The translations under genes were made by a program, and so were the position numbers. Source: Rhizobium oryziradicis (GTDB lineage: Bacteria; Pseudomonadota; Alphaproteobacteria; Rhizobiales; Rhizobiaceae). From it: DNA of 64,000 nt. Location of the stretch: positions 186,001 through 250,000 of the forward strand of contig NZ_MKIM01000027.1 in NCBI RefSeq assembly GCF_001939045.1. Reading direction: 5' to 3'. Below the pieces are notes generated by a model. That model did not search any database. It was given only the letters and a program-made list of their open reading frames with translations, and was not told the DNA's origin. Numbering within the stretch: the first letter of the stretch is position 1; every line of letters starts with the position of its first letter. Shown here piece after piece: positions 26,650-35,259 of the stretch.

Positions 26650-26718
26650 TAGAAAGTGCTATAGCGGCCAGAGCGCATTTATACCCTGCGCGGCGCTATC
26701 TCGAAAGGTTGAAGGTTT

Positions 26719-27099
26719 ATGAGCAATTTCGATACCGACGAACAGGACGAAAAGCCGCTCGATCCGGTGCTCGAAAAAGTTCGCCGCAAGATGGTGCGTT
26801 TGCAGATCGTCTCGGCGGGTGTCATGTTTATCAGCCTGATGGCGGTCTTGACCGCTGTTGTCTATAAGGTGCGCCATAGCCCGACACCGGAAAAAGCGCA
26901 AACAGAAGCTTTTTCAATCCCGTCTGATCAGCCGCGTGCTGCTAATGTGCATCTTCCCGCAGGCTTCAAGGTTACGTCAACGGCACTGTCGGCTACGCAG
27001 ATTTTGTTTTACGGCACCACGGCCGAGGGGCAGAGCAAGGCCTATGTTTTTGACCTCGCCATTGGCCGGGTTGTTGCTGAAGTGACGGTTGCGCAATAA
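26719..27099 (+). CDS. Small single-pass membrane protein (DUF6476-like)
   Basis: 126 aa: acidic N-terminus (about 28 residues), one membrane helix (IVSAGVMFISLMAVLTAVVYKV) and a roughly 70-residue outer domain. Size, topology and divergence from rluD fit the DUF6476 proteins of Rhizobiales; that assignment is from memory. Function unknown. Start ATG 26719, weak upstream AGG. Followed by a strong terminator. Confidence 0.78.
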   Translation: MSNFDTDEQDEKPLDPVLEKVRRKMVRLQIVSAGVMFISLMAVLTAVVYKVRHSPTPEKAQTEAFSIPSDQPRAANVHLPAGFKVTSTALSATQILFYGTTAEGQSKAYVFDLAIGRVVAEVTVAQ

Positions 27100-27137
27100 A
27101 GAAAAACCACATCCCGCGTGTCGGACCAAAGCTGTAA

Positions 27138-27173
27138 AACCCCGTGGTGTTTTACCAACACCACGGGGTTTTT
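27138..27173. terminator. Strong bidirectional terminator
   Basis: Fourteen-base perfect stem AACCCCGTGGTGTT / AACACCACGGGGTT, five-base loop, T run after it and A run before it. Sits between the small membrane-protein gene and the convergent chemoreceptor gene. Confidence 0.93.
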
Positions 27174-27197
27174 GCTGATACGGGGAGGGCTGTAGCC

Positions 27198-29030
27198 TCA
27201 GGCTGCGTGGCGAGAAGCGCCCGCATCGTTGGTCCATTCACGATCCGTGCGCAGTTTGAAATGGTTGACCAGATCGCGCAGGCGCTCGGCTTCCTGTGCA
27301 AGGCTGCTGGCGGCGGCGGTAGATTGTTCGACCATGGCCGCATTTTGCTGGGTGGTTTGGTCCATTTCATTCATGGCCGAATTCACTTCGGACAGGCCGG
27401 TGGACTGTTCGCGTGATGACGTGGCAATTTCGCCCATAAGCAGGTTGATCTGAGCCACTTGCTCGCCAATGGCTTTCAGCGCCACGCCGGTGTCACGCAC
27501 CAGTTTCACGCCGCTGTGCACTTCCTGCGAGGAGTTCTGGATCAGGCCCTTGATTTCCTTGGCAGCATTGGCAGACCGCTGCGCCAGTTCGCGCACTTCC
27601 TGCGCCACAACAGCAAAGCCCTTACCAGCTTCTCCGGCGCGGGCCGCTTCAACCCCTGCATTCAGCGCCAAGAGATTGGTCTGGAAGGCAATCTCGTCAA
27701 TGACGCCAATGATATTGGAGATCTGCTGAGAACTGTCTTCAATGCGACGCATGGCATTTTCAGCATTGGTGACGACGCTTGCTGATACGCTTGCGTTTTC
27801 GTTGGCGCTTTGGGCCACTGCGCGCGCTTCGTCTGTGCGCTTGGCAGCATTTCCGACGTTGCTGGTGATCTGATCCAGCGCAGCAGCGGTTTCTTCGAGA
27901 GAAGCAGCTTGCTGCTCCGTGCGCCGTGACAAATCATTGGTACCATCGGCAATTTCGCGGGTACCATTGTCCATGGCCTGCACAATATCGCTGATTTGGC
28001 GAATGGTTTGACCAAGCTGCTGGATGGATGAATTGAAATCAATGCGCAAGCTGTCATATTCCTGGGCAAAAGGCTGAGAAATCGTCACAGACAGGTCACC
28101 TGCGGCCAAACGCTGCAAACCTTCGCCTAAGGTCTGGGTCGCAAACCGAAGTTTGTGGGCTTCTTCTGCGGCTCGGCGGCTGCCGGATTCTGTTGCTTCC
28201 TCTTGCTGGCGACGCGTTTCAGCGGCTTCTGCTTCAAGACGCTGGTTCTCAACGCCGGCATTGCGGAAAACCTCAACCGTTGCTGCCATGTTGCCAAGCT
28301 CGTCCTGGCGGCCAGCGAATGGGATCTGGCTTTTCAAGTCCCCGTCAGCAAGACGGCGCATGGCATCAGCCAATTTGCCAATCGGGTTGGCAACGCCAAA
28401 AATGACGTACCACATGCCTGCCAGCGCAAACATGATGCTGAAAGCCGACATGATCATCATCAACAAAGTCATGTTGTCTTTTGTTGTAGCGCTGGACGTT
28501 ACGGTGTCATTGATCCGTGTCTCGATATATTTCAGCAGCGCATCGACACTCGCCGCTGCGGCGGCTGAGGTAGGGGCAACCTTTTGGTCAGAAATGGCTT
28601 GTGCCTCGGCATTTTTGCCATCAACCCACAAGTTGGCCAATGTCTTGCTGACCTCTTCATAGGCAGCAATGGATGATGCTATGTTGTCAACAAGCTCTTT
28701 GCCTTTTCCTGTGCGGGCCATAGCCTGGTATTGCGATACGAGGCCTGCCAATTTATCGGCCTGGGCATTGGACATCTCAATAGCCTGGCGCATAGCATTC
28801 GGATCGGGCTTGGCGAGGGACACTTTGGCGACTGTTAAACGCAATCCCATGAATTCGGTTTTGAGCGCAGCTGCCATGGCCTGACGTTTGGATAGCGGCC
28901 CACCAATATCCTCGAGATTGGCATAAACGGTTGACATGCCATAAAATGAGGTGGCCGAAAGTATTATAATACCAGTGGTAATGATGGAAAGCGCCAATGT
29001 TAGCGCTGTCTTAATCGTGACACGACGCAC
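27198..29030 (-). CDS. Methyl-accepting chemotaxis protein
   Basis: 610 aa from a GTG start (29030) that has AGGAG at seven bases; the 29-codon longer frame has no signal. Layout: membrane helix (about residues 8-31), four-helix-bundle-like periplasmic domain, second helix near 187-215, HAMP linkers, then the signalling domain with the hairpin tip IDEIAFQTNLLALNAGVEAARAGEAGKGFAVVAQEVR. Transduces an unknown chemical signal to CheA/CheW. Monocistronic. Confidence 0.96.
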   Translation of the reverse strand: MRRVTIKTALTLALSIITTGIIILSATSFYGMSTVYANLEDIGGPLSKRQAMAAALKTEFMGLRLTVAKVSLAKPDPNAMRQAIEMSNAQADKLAGLVSQYQAMARTGKGKELVDNIASSIAAYEEVSKTLANLWVDGKNAEAQAISDQKVAPTSAAAAASVDALLKYIETRINDTVTSSATTKDNMTLLMMIMSAFSIMFALAGMWYVIFGVANPIGKLADAMRRLADGDLKSQIPFAGRQDELGNMAATVEVFRNAGVENQRLEAEAAETRRQQEEATESGSRRAAEEAHKLRFATQTLGEGLQRLAAGDLSVTISQPFAQEYDSLRIDFNSSIQQLGQTIRQISDIVQAMDNGTREIADGTNDLSRRTEQQAASLEETAAALDQITSNVGNAAKRTDEARAVAQSANENASVSASVVTNAENAMRRIEDSSQQISNIIGVIDEIAFQTNLLALNAGVEAARAGEAGKGFAVVAQEVRELAQRSANAAKEIKGLIQNSSQEVHSGVKLVRDTGVALKAIGEQVAQINLLMGEIATSSREQSTGLSEVNSAMNEMDQTTQQNAAMVEQSTAAASSLAQEAERLRDLVNHFKLRTDREWTNDAGASRHAA

Positions 29031-29124
29031 GTGCTGTCTCCTGTATCTTACGCAAACGAGAGTTTGTCTGGAATGAGGTCTTGAGAAGAAAATTTTGGCC
29101 GGGAAAAGCGCAATCAATTTGCGT

Positions 29125-29167
29125 GCTTTGATCTCCGTGCTCCGATGAGCAGCACGGAGATCAAAGC
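29125..29167. repeat. 17-bp perfect inverted repeat in chemoreceptor leader
   Basis: GCTTTGATCTCCGTGCT (29125-29141) and its exact complement AGCACGGAGATCAAAGC (29151-29167), nine-base loop, about 95 bases upstream of the chemoreceptor GTG. No T tract, so not an ordinary terminator; could be an operator, RNA structure or repeat remnant. Confidence 0.75.
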
Positions 29168-29426
29168 GCGTCCCAAACGGGTCGACGTTTTAATCCATGA
29201 GTGTTTTTTTAATGAATTTCTTTTGTTCGGTATCGTTCATCATGATGATATCGTGAAATCATCGATTAATTCTGCTAAAAATCCGTAAAATTTTATTTCT
29301 TTTTAAATATGGCCTTATATTTGAAATTTTAGATTATCGTTCGAGCGTGACCATACAGACAATACAGAGGGTATGGTTTCGGTTTTGGACGATCCCTCGT
29401 TGTATTTGGAATATTCGATCTAAGCG
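29168..29426. other. AT-rich divergent intergenic region
   Basis: Much richer in A+T than the flanking genes and presumably holds the promoters of the chemoreceptor and SpoU genes. No gene or consensus promoter could be assigned. Confidence 0.5.
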
Positions 29427-30278
29427 ATGGCAAACATATTTTCGATATCCGAGGCGGATGACCCGCGCATTGCCGCCTTTCACAAGATCCGCGAGCGCGA
29501 TCTGACCGGGCGCGATGGCCGGTTTATTGCGGAAGGCACGGTGGTATTGCGCATGTTGCTGGCCGCCCACCGCGCCGGGCGCGGTATTGAGGCCGAGGCG
29601 CTGCTGGTTTTGGAAAACCGCCTTGCCGGGCTTGCACCGCTTCTGAAAGATTGGCCGCAAGACAAGCCTGTCTATGTTGCCAATGGCGCGACCATTGATG
29701 CCATTGCGGGCTTTCATCTGCATCGCGGTGTGCTGGCGCTGGGAAATCGGCTGACAGCGCCGGATTTTTCCGCACTGGTTGCCAGTTTGCCCGCACAATC
29801 TCTGGTGCTGGTGGGTTGCGGCATTTCAAACCACGACAATATTGGCGCAATGTTTCGCAATGCCGCGGGCTTTTCGGCAGATGCGGTGTTTTTGGACGAA
29901 ACCAGTTGCGATCCGCTCTATCGCAAAGCGCTGCGGGTGTCGGTTGGCTCGGTGCTGACCACGCCCTATAGCCGGCAGGGGCAGGCAGTGTCTTTGCTGT
30001 CCGCACTGGATGTCGCAGGCTTCCTGATTGCGGCATTGAGCCCTTCGGGAAAGCTGGAGATTGGCGATATCGGTTCTGCATTGTCCGGTCGTGCGCGTCT
30101 GGCTCTGGTGGTTGGAACAGAAGGTGAGGGGCTGCCTGCCGAGGTGCTGGAACGCTTCTTAACAATGCGCATTGCCCAATCACCGGGATTAGACAGTCTC
30201 AACCTTGGCACAGCCAGCGGCATTGCTTTGCACTGTGCCGCGCGGGCTTTGGGGCGGCTGGATTTTTCAGCGAATTAA
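29427..30278 (+). CDS. SpoU/TrmH-family RNA 2'-O-methyltransferase
   Basis: 283 aa. N-terminal substrate-binding-like part (residues 1-110) and C-terminal SPOUT knot with the three motifs: NHDNIGAMFRNAAGF (motif 1), VVGTEGEGLP (motif 2) and LNLGTASGIALH (motif 3). Methylates ribose in tRNA or rRNA using SAM; which RNA is not evident. Start ATG 29427. Confidence 0.92.
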   Translation: MANIFSISEADDPRIAAFHKIRERDLTGRDGRFIAEGTVVLRMLLAAHRAGRGIEAEALLVLENRLAGLAPLLKDWPQDKPVYVANGATIDAIAGFHLHRGVLALGNRLTAPDFSALVASLPAQSLVLVGCGISNHDNIGAMFRNAAGFSADAVFLDETSCDPLYRKALRVSVGSVLTTPYSRQGQAVSLLSALDVAGFLIAALSPSGKLEIGDIGSALSGRARLALVVGTEGEGLPAEVLERFLTMRIAQSPGLDSLNLGTASGIALHCAARALGRLDFSAN

Positions 30279-30321
30279 ATGCGTTGCAGCTTGAGCTATC
30301 CGGCCGTGATCAAGGCGGGAG

Positions 30322-30382
30322 CTAGAGGTTGTCAGGAAAAGTGGATTTCGGTTTTTCTGATCCGGCAAACCCAAACAAAGGA
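30322..30382. repeat. Family A intergenic repeat
   Basis: CTAGAGGTTGTCAGGAAAAG, TGGATTTCGGTTTTTC, ending CAAACCCAAACAAAGG. A diverged solo A copy without a B palindrome. Confidence 0.7.
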
Positions 30383-30420
30383 GACCGTAGCGCACTCAAT
30401 TTTTGGCATAATTGCTTAAA

Positions 30421-30729
30421 TTAAGTCCCGATTTCAGGGTTTGTGCCGTATGCCTGAACCGCGTCAATCAAATTGCTTTTGACATCTTGGTTGGCCAAAA
30501 GTGCCGGAATGGGTGAGGTTGCCCCTGCGCGCGAGGCTGTCAGCACCAGCATGCCGGCGGCAATGGTGGCAATGTTCTGACGCAAGGCGTCATCGTTGTC
30601 TTGGCCATGCGCGCTTACCAATTTGGCACAAAGAGCGCTGCTTTGCGCCCGCAAGTCCTGTTCCAGCGCCTGGGTATCGATGGCGGAGCTGTCCAGTTTC
30701 TGCACCATCTTGGATTTTTCTTTCATCAT
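30421..30729 (-). CDS. Small protein of unknown function
   Basis: 102 aa, ATG overlapping the upstream coiled-coil gene's stop (ATGA). No signal peptide. Helical-looking, with a weakly hydrophobic middle (NIATIAAGMLVLTASRAG). Third gene of a tightly coupled three-gene operon (31588 to 30421). Family not recognised. Confidence 0.72.
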   Translation of the reverse strand: MMKEKSKMVQKLDSSAIDTQALEQDLRAQSSALCAKLVSAHGQDNDDALRQNIATIAAGMLVLTASRAGATSPIPALLANQDVKSNLIDAVQAYGTNPEIGT

Positions 30730-31454
30730 ACGCGCTGCTCGGTGGGTTTGGGTTGATCGGCGCTGCCTTCAAGTTTTTGCAGGCGATCTTCCAACCGTAA
30801 AACCTTATCCTCTTCTTGTAAAAGCCGCTGCTCTGCCTTTTGGGTGCGCTCCAGTGCCGATTTTTTTTCGTCCAGCAAGGTTTCGCGCTCCTGACGGAGG
30901 TCTTTTATACGCAGTTGTAAATCTTCCACCTGCTGTTGATGATTGGTGGTTTCCTGATTGCGCCCGTTCATTTTTGTTTCAAGGCGGCTCACATTGGCCT
31001 TCAGCGCTTCAATGTCGTCGATGCGGCTGGAAACATTGGCTTCGCTGCGCTCCAGCGACGCTTTCAATTTTTCGATCTGTGTGCCGCTGGTGCGCAATTC
31101 TGCTCTCAATTCGGCGGCTTCACGGCTCATGGTGTTCACTTGCTCTTTCAGCAAGGCTTCTTCGCGCAAAGCCCGCTCCATTTCGGCAATGGCGCTGTCG
31201 GAGACGATTTTCAACGACACAGACCTGTCCCGTTCCCGTTTCAACTCGTTTGCAAGTTTGGCATTTTCGGCCGCATAGACCGCGCGCACCATATCCTTTT
31301 GGGCACGCACCTCCTGCGCACCCAGCGGGGCCGTGGCGCGCAGACGCCTTTCGGTATAGGCGACAATCCGGCCATGGATGGCCGGGCTGACAAGGGCCAT
31401 TAACAGCGCCGCTGTGGTAAAACCCAGCGCAAACAGGAGGGCGTATTCAATCAC
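30726..31454 (-). CDS. Membrane-anchored coiled-coil protein
   Basis: 242 aa from GTG 31454. One N-terminal membrane helix (EYALLFALGFTTAALLMALVS) is followed by a long coiled coil from about residue 30 to 235, rich in Glu, Lys, Arg, Gln and Leu. Translation is coupled at both ends: GTG overlaps the upstream small gene's stop (GTGA), and its own stop overlaps the next ATG. Possibly an envelope or cell-division scaffold; no specific function assigned. Confidence 0.75.
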   Translation of the reverse strand: MIEYALLFALGFTTAALLMALVSPAIHGRIVAYTERRLRATAPLGAQEVRAQKDMVRAVYAAENAKLANELKRERDRSVSLKIVSDSAIAEMERALREEALLKEQVNTMSREAAELRAELRTSGTQIEKLKASLERSEANVSSRIDDIEALKANVSRLETKMNGRNQETTNHQQQVEDLQLRIKDLRQERETLLDEKKSALERTQKAEQRLLQEEDKVLRLEDRLQKLEGSADQPKPTEQRV

Positions 31455-31588
31455 AGCGAAGCCACTTCTTCGGGGGCAATGCCCAGAACATCATGCAGCT
31501 GGTGCAAAATCGAACAGCCAATCTGTTTTGCACCGCAGAGGGCGCATTCCACTGGTGATTTGCGAAAAGGCACCCTCATGCTGCGCAT
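31451..31588 (-). CDS. Small Cys-containing protein heading a three-gene operon
   Basis: 45 aa from ATG 31588, ten bases after AGGAG. Contains ECALCGAKQIGCS: a CxxC pair plus a third Cys, suggesting metal binding. ATG 31579 is an alternative start. Its TGA overlaps the next gene's GTG by four bases (GTGA), strong evidence that it is translated. No family recognised. Confidence 0.6.
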   Translation of the reverse strand: MRSMRVPFRKSPVECALCGAKQIGCSILHQLHDVLGIAPEEVASL

Positions 31589-31715
31589 TTCTGGTCTTCT
31601 CCTGACGCCCCGTCTAAAAAAGCGGTCATGTCTAAAGCGGTTATCCTTGCCTGATTCTAGCATAGATTTAGACGGTATTGTGAGGCTGTTGCACGGATTT
31701 TGCGCAATTTCCTGT

Positions 31716-32306
31716 TCAGAAAGGGTTCCAGGTGGATTGGGGGGTCAATTTGAGATAGCCGACATTGACGCCAAGGCGCGCGCCCAGGCCCGTGCGGATC
31801 GGCACCAGAACCATATTGTTGCTCTTGAGCGCCGTCATGCCAACGCCGGCGATGATATAAGCCGAGCCACTGACGCCGCCAAACCGGGTGTACAGGCTGT
31901 CGATTGAGGGCAGATTATAGACCAGCATCATGGTTCGGCTGCCGTTGCCACCATAGTCAAATCCCAGCGAAGGGCCTTGCCAGAATACCGGATGTTGGCC
32001 AGCATTCTTGGTGTTGAGAGTGCCTTCGCCGTAAGTCAGGCCTGCAATAAACGCGCCTGAGCCTTCCTGGCCGAGAATATAGCCATTTGGCAAGCCATAT
32101 TGCGAGAACGCTTTTTCAATGACCTTGGCAAGGGCACCGCTGGTTTCGCCAAAAAACGAGTGACCGGCGTTGACCACTTCGTCCATCGTATATTGGTCGC
32201 TGTTTTGCGCCATGGCATTGATGGGCATGACAACAAAGGCTGCCAAAACCATGGCAGCGGGTAGAATCCAGGTCCGTACCACGTCCCGAATGATGGAAAA
32301 GCGCAT
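31716..32306 (-). CDS. eipA: EipA-like DUF1134 envelope protein
   Basis: 196 aa. A long signal peptide (residues 1-34, ending MPINAMAQ) is followed by the DUF1134 lipoprotein-like barrel: AGHSFFGETSGALAKVIEKAF, GSGAFIAGLTYGEGTL, GGNGSRTMMLVYNL and the C-terminal RTGLGARLGVNVGYLKLTP. In Brucella, EipA is a periplasmic protein needed for envelope integrity, and I recall its transcription being activated by CtrA. Here a one-mismatch CtrA box lies 68 bases upstream, and the gene sits beside chpT and ctrA. Confidence 0.9.
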   Translation of the reverse strand: MRFSIIRDVVRTWILPAAMVLAAFVVMPINAMAQNSDQYTMDEVVNAGHSFFGETSGALAKVIEKAFSQYGLPNGYILGQEGSGAFIAGLTYGEGTLNTKNAGQHPVFWQGPSLGFDYGGNGSRTMMLVYNLPSIDSLYTRFGGVSGSAYIIAGVGMTALKSNNMVLVPIRTGLGARLGVNVGYLKLTPQSTWNPF

Positions 32307-32373
32307 TGCTTCCTCCTCGGATGAAAATAGAATCGGCCTTATTCAGGCTTTATCCCATCTTGATGATTTCGTC

Positions 32374-32388
32374 TTAACAATGGGTTTA
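32374..32388. promoter_or_regulatory. Candidate CtrA box upstream of eipA
   Basis: TTAA-N7-TTTA, one mismatch from the CtrA consensus TTAA-N7-TTAA. 68 bases from the eipA start and 200 bases from the chpT start. Confidence 0.45.
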
Positions 32389-32588
32389 CCAAATATGGTG
32401 TCATTATGGCGCATAGAATGTGCGGTTAAGCTGGCGCGGCCAAAACACACGCTTAAAATATCAAGCGTCTCAATAAACGCATGATACTGACCTAGTTTAT
32501 TCGCTGCATAATCTCCCCGTTAAATCCGGCACGATTTGAAGGAAGAATGCAGTAGGCTTATGATGACGTTGCCGTCGAGGAGAAATCG

Positions 32589-33266
32589 ATGATCAAGAAC
32601 CCAAATCTTACACTCGCCGGTGCCGATCTGGCAGCCCTGTTGTGCAGTCGTGTTTGCCATGATGTTATTTCGCCGGTGGGCGCAATCAACAATGGCCTGG
32701 AACTGCTCGACGAAGGCGGTGCCGACGAAGACGCCATGGACCTTATTCGTGCAAGCGCGCTCAATGCGTCGGTGCGGCTTAAATTTGCCCGTCTGGCTTT
32801 CGGCGCTTCCGGCTCTGTCGGTGCATCCATTGATACAGGCGAGGCGGAAAAGGCCGTTAAGGATTTTGCCGAGGCCGAGAAGAAAACAACCGTCACCTGG
32901 AACGGTCCGCGCGCCATTATTGCCAAAAACCGCGTTAAATTGCTGATGAACCTGTTTTTGGTAGCCTATGGGTCCATCCCTCGGGGTGGGTCATTGGATG
33001 TCGTTTTGGAAAACCCGGAATATGACGCGAAATTCAGCATTGTCGCCAAGGGCCGGATGCTGCGCGTGCCCCCAAAATTCGCTGAAATTTGCGATGGCAT
33101 TTTGGAAGAATCCATCGATGCCCATACCATCCAGCCCTATTACACGGTTCTTCTGGCCGATGAATCGGGCATGGAACTGAAATATTCCATCGGAGAAGGC
33201 GAAATTGTTTTCACAGCGCAAACCGCAGCAGTGGACGCCCCTGACGCGGAACCTTCGGCCGAATAA
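32589..33266 (+). CDS. chpT: Histidine phosphotransferase ChpT
   Basis: 225 aa. N-terminal dimerisation hairpin with CSRVCHDVISPVGAINNGLELL (His24 is the phospho-acceptor), and a degenerate kinase-like C-domain without ATP motifs. Passes phosphate from CckA to CtrA and CpdR in the alphaproteobacterial cell-cycle relay. Adjacent to a REC protein and ctrA, which strengthens the assignment. Start ATG 32589 after GAGGAG. Confidence 0.95.
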   Translation: MIKNPNLTLAGADLAALLCSRVCHDVISPVGAINNGLELLDEGGADEDAMDLIRASALNASVRLKFARLAFGASGSVGASIDTGEAEKAVKDFAEAEKKTTVTWNGPRAIIAKNRVKLLMNLFLVAYGSIPRGGSLDVVLENPEYDAKFSIVAKGRMLRVPPKFAEICDGILEESIDAHTIQPYYTVLLADESGMELKYSIGEGEIVFTAQTAAVDAPDAEPSAE

Positions 33267-33445
33267 ATTGTCGTTTTCCTGCTTGCCACCATGCCGGGGG
33301 CAGGCAGGAACAATGGTATGGTTGGGTGTGCACTCTGTTATGGTTCGAATCTGACCCGTCGAATGATGTTTGCAACCGCAGATTTCTATTTTCTTTTAAG
33401 GGTGATTCTGTATTATTCTTTCCGAATGTAATGGAGATTGTGGCG

Positions 33446-33829
33446 ATGGGAACGGGCGTGGGCACTGAGATGAAGCGACTGATGATTGCTGATTCGTCGG
33501 ATGTCGTGCGCAAAGTGGCCCATAAAATCCTCTCTGAGCTTGGCTATGAGGTGAGCGAGGCATCCTCTGCCAGAGAGGCGCTGACCACGTGCGAGGCACA
33601 ATTGCCCGATGTGATCATCGTCGATTCCGGCATTGATGGTGCGCTGGACCTGATCACCAACATTCGCTCCATGCCCGGTGGAACAGCAGCACGGATTTTC
33701 TATTGCGTGATCGAGGCAGATTTAAAGACGATGATGCGCGGAAAGCGGGCAGGGGCGAGCGATTTTCTGCTCAAGCCTTTTGATCGGCAAATTTTGACAA
33801 AGATTTTTGATCAACGCGCCGCTGCCTAA
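33446..33829 (+). CDS. Single-domain response regulator
   Basis: 127 aa REC domain only. Phospho-acceptor Asp60 (VIIVDSG), conserved Lys in FLLKPFDR. The acidic pair is reduced (IADSSD), and the usual Ser/Thr of strand 4 is replaced (FYCVIEAD). Start is uncertain: ATG 33446 has GGAG upstream, ATG 33470 begins right at the fold. Placed between chpT and ctrA, so likely part of the same phosphorelay; not clearly CpdR. Confidence 0.82.
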   Translation: MGTGVGTEMKRLMIADSSDVVRKVAHKILSELGYEVSEASSAREALTTCEAQLPDVIIVDSGIDGALDLITNIRSMPGGTAARIFYCVIEADLKTMMRGKRAGASDFLLKPFDRQILTKIFDQRAAA

Positions 33830-33930
33830 AACATCGTGCCGAAAGCCGGTTTCCACTTCTCGGATAATCCGATGCGTAAACAAAAACTTAGAGCATCGGA
33901 TCGGGGCTGATTTTCGATCCGATGCTCTAA
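33829..33930. repeat. Family D repeat with 16-bp hairpin
   Basis: Begins with CCGAAAGCCGGTTTCCACTT, CTCGGATAATCCGATG, then a 16-base perfect inverted repeat TTAGAGCATCGGATCG (33888-33903) / CGATCCGATGCTCTAA (33915-33930). A related short copy lies at 50081. Confidence 0.7.
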
Positions 33931-33955
33931 GCTCCAGCAGCACGTGAAAACGACA

Positions 33956-33982
33956 AAAAGCTCCCGCAATACGGGAGCTTTT
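33956..33982. terminator. Bidirectional terminator between REC gene and ctrA
   Basis: Eleven-base stem AAAAGCTCCCG / CGGGAGCTTTT, five-base loop, works on both strands between the convergent genes. Confidence 0.88.
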
Positions 33983-34114
33983 GGCATGGAACAGTCGCAA
34001 ACCTTACGTTGCCATGCGGTTTATAAAACGCACACAGCGGTTATTCAGGGCAGCCTTAAAATGTCGGGGCGTCATGCGTTGAAACCAGATTATTTCAACG
34101 CATTTTGTCGAGAT

Positions 34115-34816
34115 TTATGCCGTTTCCATATATTCGGCGCTGTCAGGTTCGCGCAGCACATAGCCACGGCCCCAAACAGTTTCGATGTAGTTTTCACCGC
34201 CAGCCGCATTTGCCAGCTTCTTGCGAAGTTTGCAGATGAAAACGTCGATGATTTTCAATTCAGGTTCATCCATGCCACCATAAAGGTGGTTGAGGAACAT
34301 TTCCTTGGTCAAGGTTGTTCCCTTGCGGAGCGAAAGCAGCTCCAACATCTGGTATTCCTTGCCGGTCAGATGAACGCGCTGGCCGCCAACTTCAACCGTC
34401 TTGGCGTCAAGGTTAACAATCAGTTCACCAGTGATGATGATGGATTGTGCATGACCCTTGGAGCGGCGAACAATGGCGTGAATGCGCGCAACCAGCTCAT
34501 CCTTGTGGAATGGCTTTGTCATGTAGTCGTCGGCACCAAAGCCCAAACCGCGAACTTTATCCTCAATTCCGGCCATGCCGGACAGGATGAGAATTGGCGT
34601 CTTCACTTTCGAGAGACGCAGAGTCCGAAGGACCTCGTAACCCGACATATCGGGAAGATTGAGGTCAAGCAGAATGATGTCGTAATCATATAGTTTCCCG
34701 AGATCGACGCCTTCTTCACCAAGATCTGTGGTGTAGACGTTGAAGCTCTCGGACTTAAGCATCAGTTCGATGCTCTGCGCTGTGGCGCTGTCGTCTTCGA
34801 TGAGTAGAACCCGCAT
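34115..34816 (-). CDS. ctrA: Cell-cycle master response regulator CtrA
   Basis: 233 aa OmpR-type regulator. REC domain with phospho-acceptor Asp51 (ILLDLNLPD) and conserved [13 protein letters not shown]; winged-helix DNA-binding domain with [50 protein letters not shown], essentially the CtrA signature. Controls division, motility and DNA replication genes through TTAA-N7-TTAA boxes. Ends in ETA, not the double Ala known from Caulobacter CtrA. Long upstream region with five GANTC sites. Confidence 0.98.
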   Translation of the reverse strand: MRVLLIEDDSATAQSIELMLKSESFNVYTTDLGEEGVDLGKLYDYDIILLDLNLPDMSGYEVLRTLRLSKVKTPILILSGMAGIEDKVRGLGFGADDYMTKPFHKDELVARIHAIVRRSKGHAQSIIITGELIVNLDAKTVEVGGQRVHLTGKEYQMLELLSLRKGTTLTKEMFLNHLYGGMDEPELKIIDVFICKLRKKLANAAGGENYIETVWGRGYVLREPDSAEYMETA

Positions 34817-35208
34817 AAATATCCCCTTTACCGCCGCCGTAAGGTTTTGAATGGTCCCAACGCTAAACGGATCCAGTCGTTGCCTGATTTGAAGGCTGCC
34901 ACTAAATGGTTAACAAATTCTGATTCACTCTGGCAAGAGTAACGAATTTATTAAGTTTTTTAGTTAGCCCAATGATTCATTGTCACTTTCTCATCGCCAC
35001 AGCTGAATCATTTTAGCAGACTTTCCGCTTAAGCGATTCAATTGACTTATCATTGTCATTGTCCTGTATTTTGGACCTTGGCATTTACCGACCCTTAAAT
35101 GATCTCCCTTATCATTAACGATGCCCGTAAACGAAAGGTTACCAAAGGTAGTTTTTTTGTTAACGCCGCGAGATTTTTCGGGGTGATTCGTTTTAATGTC
35201 CGCGGGCG
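34817..35208. promoter_or_regulatory. ctrA/fliJ divergent regulatory region with five GANTC sites
   Basis: GANTC (CcrM methylation) sites at 34922, 34974, 35005, 35035 and 35185, about five times the density expected at random. TTAAC half-sites resembling CtrA half-boxes at 34910, 35115 and 35160. No perfect TTAA-N7-TTAA box here. Presumably holds the ctrA promoters and the fliJ promoter. Confidence 0.6.
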
Positions 35209-35259
35209 ATGGGAAATTTGAGTGAAAGCGGGGGACCTCGCATCACGGGAGTATTGCGT

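Noticed and set aside
33342-33352. GGTTCGAATC-like string resembling a tRNA T-arm
   Set aside because: No T-stem, acceptor stem or anticodon arm can be folded around it; it lies in the leader of the REC-only gene.
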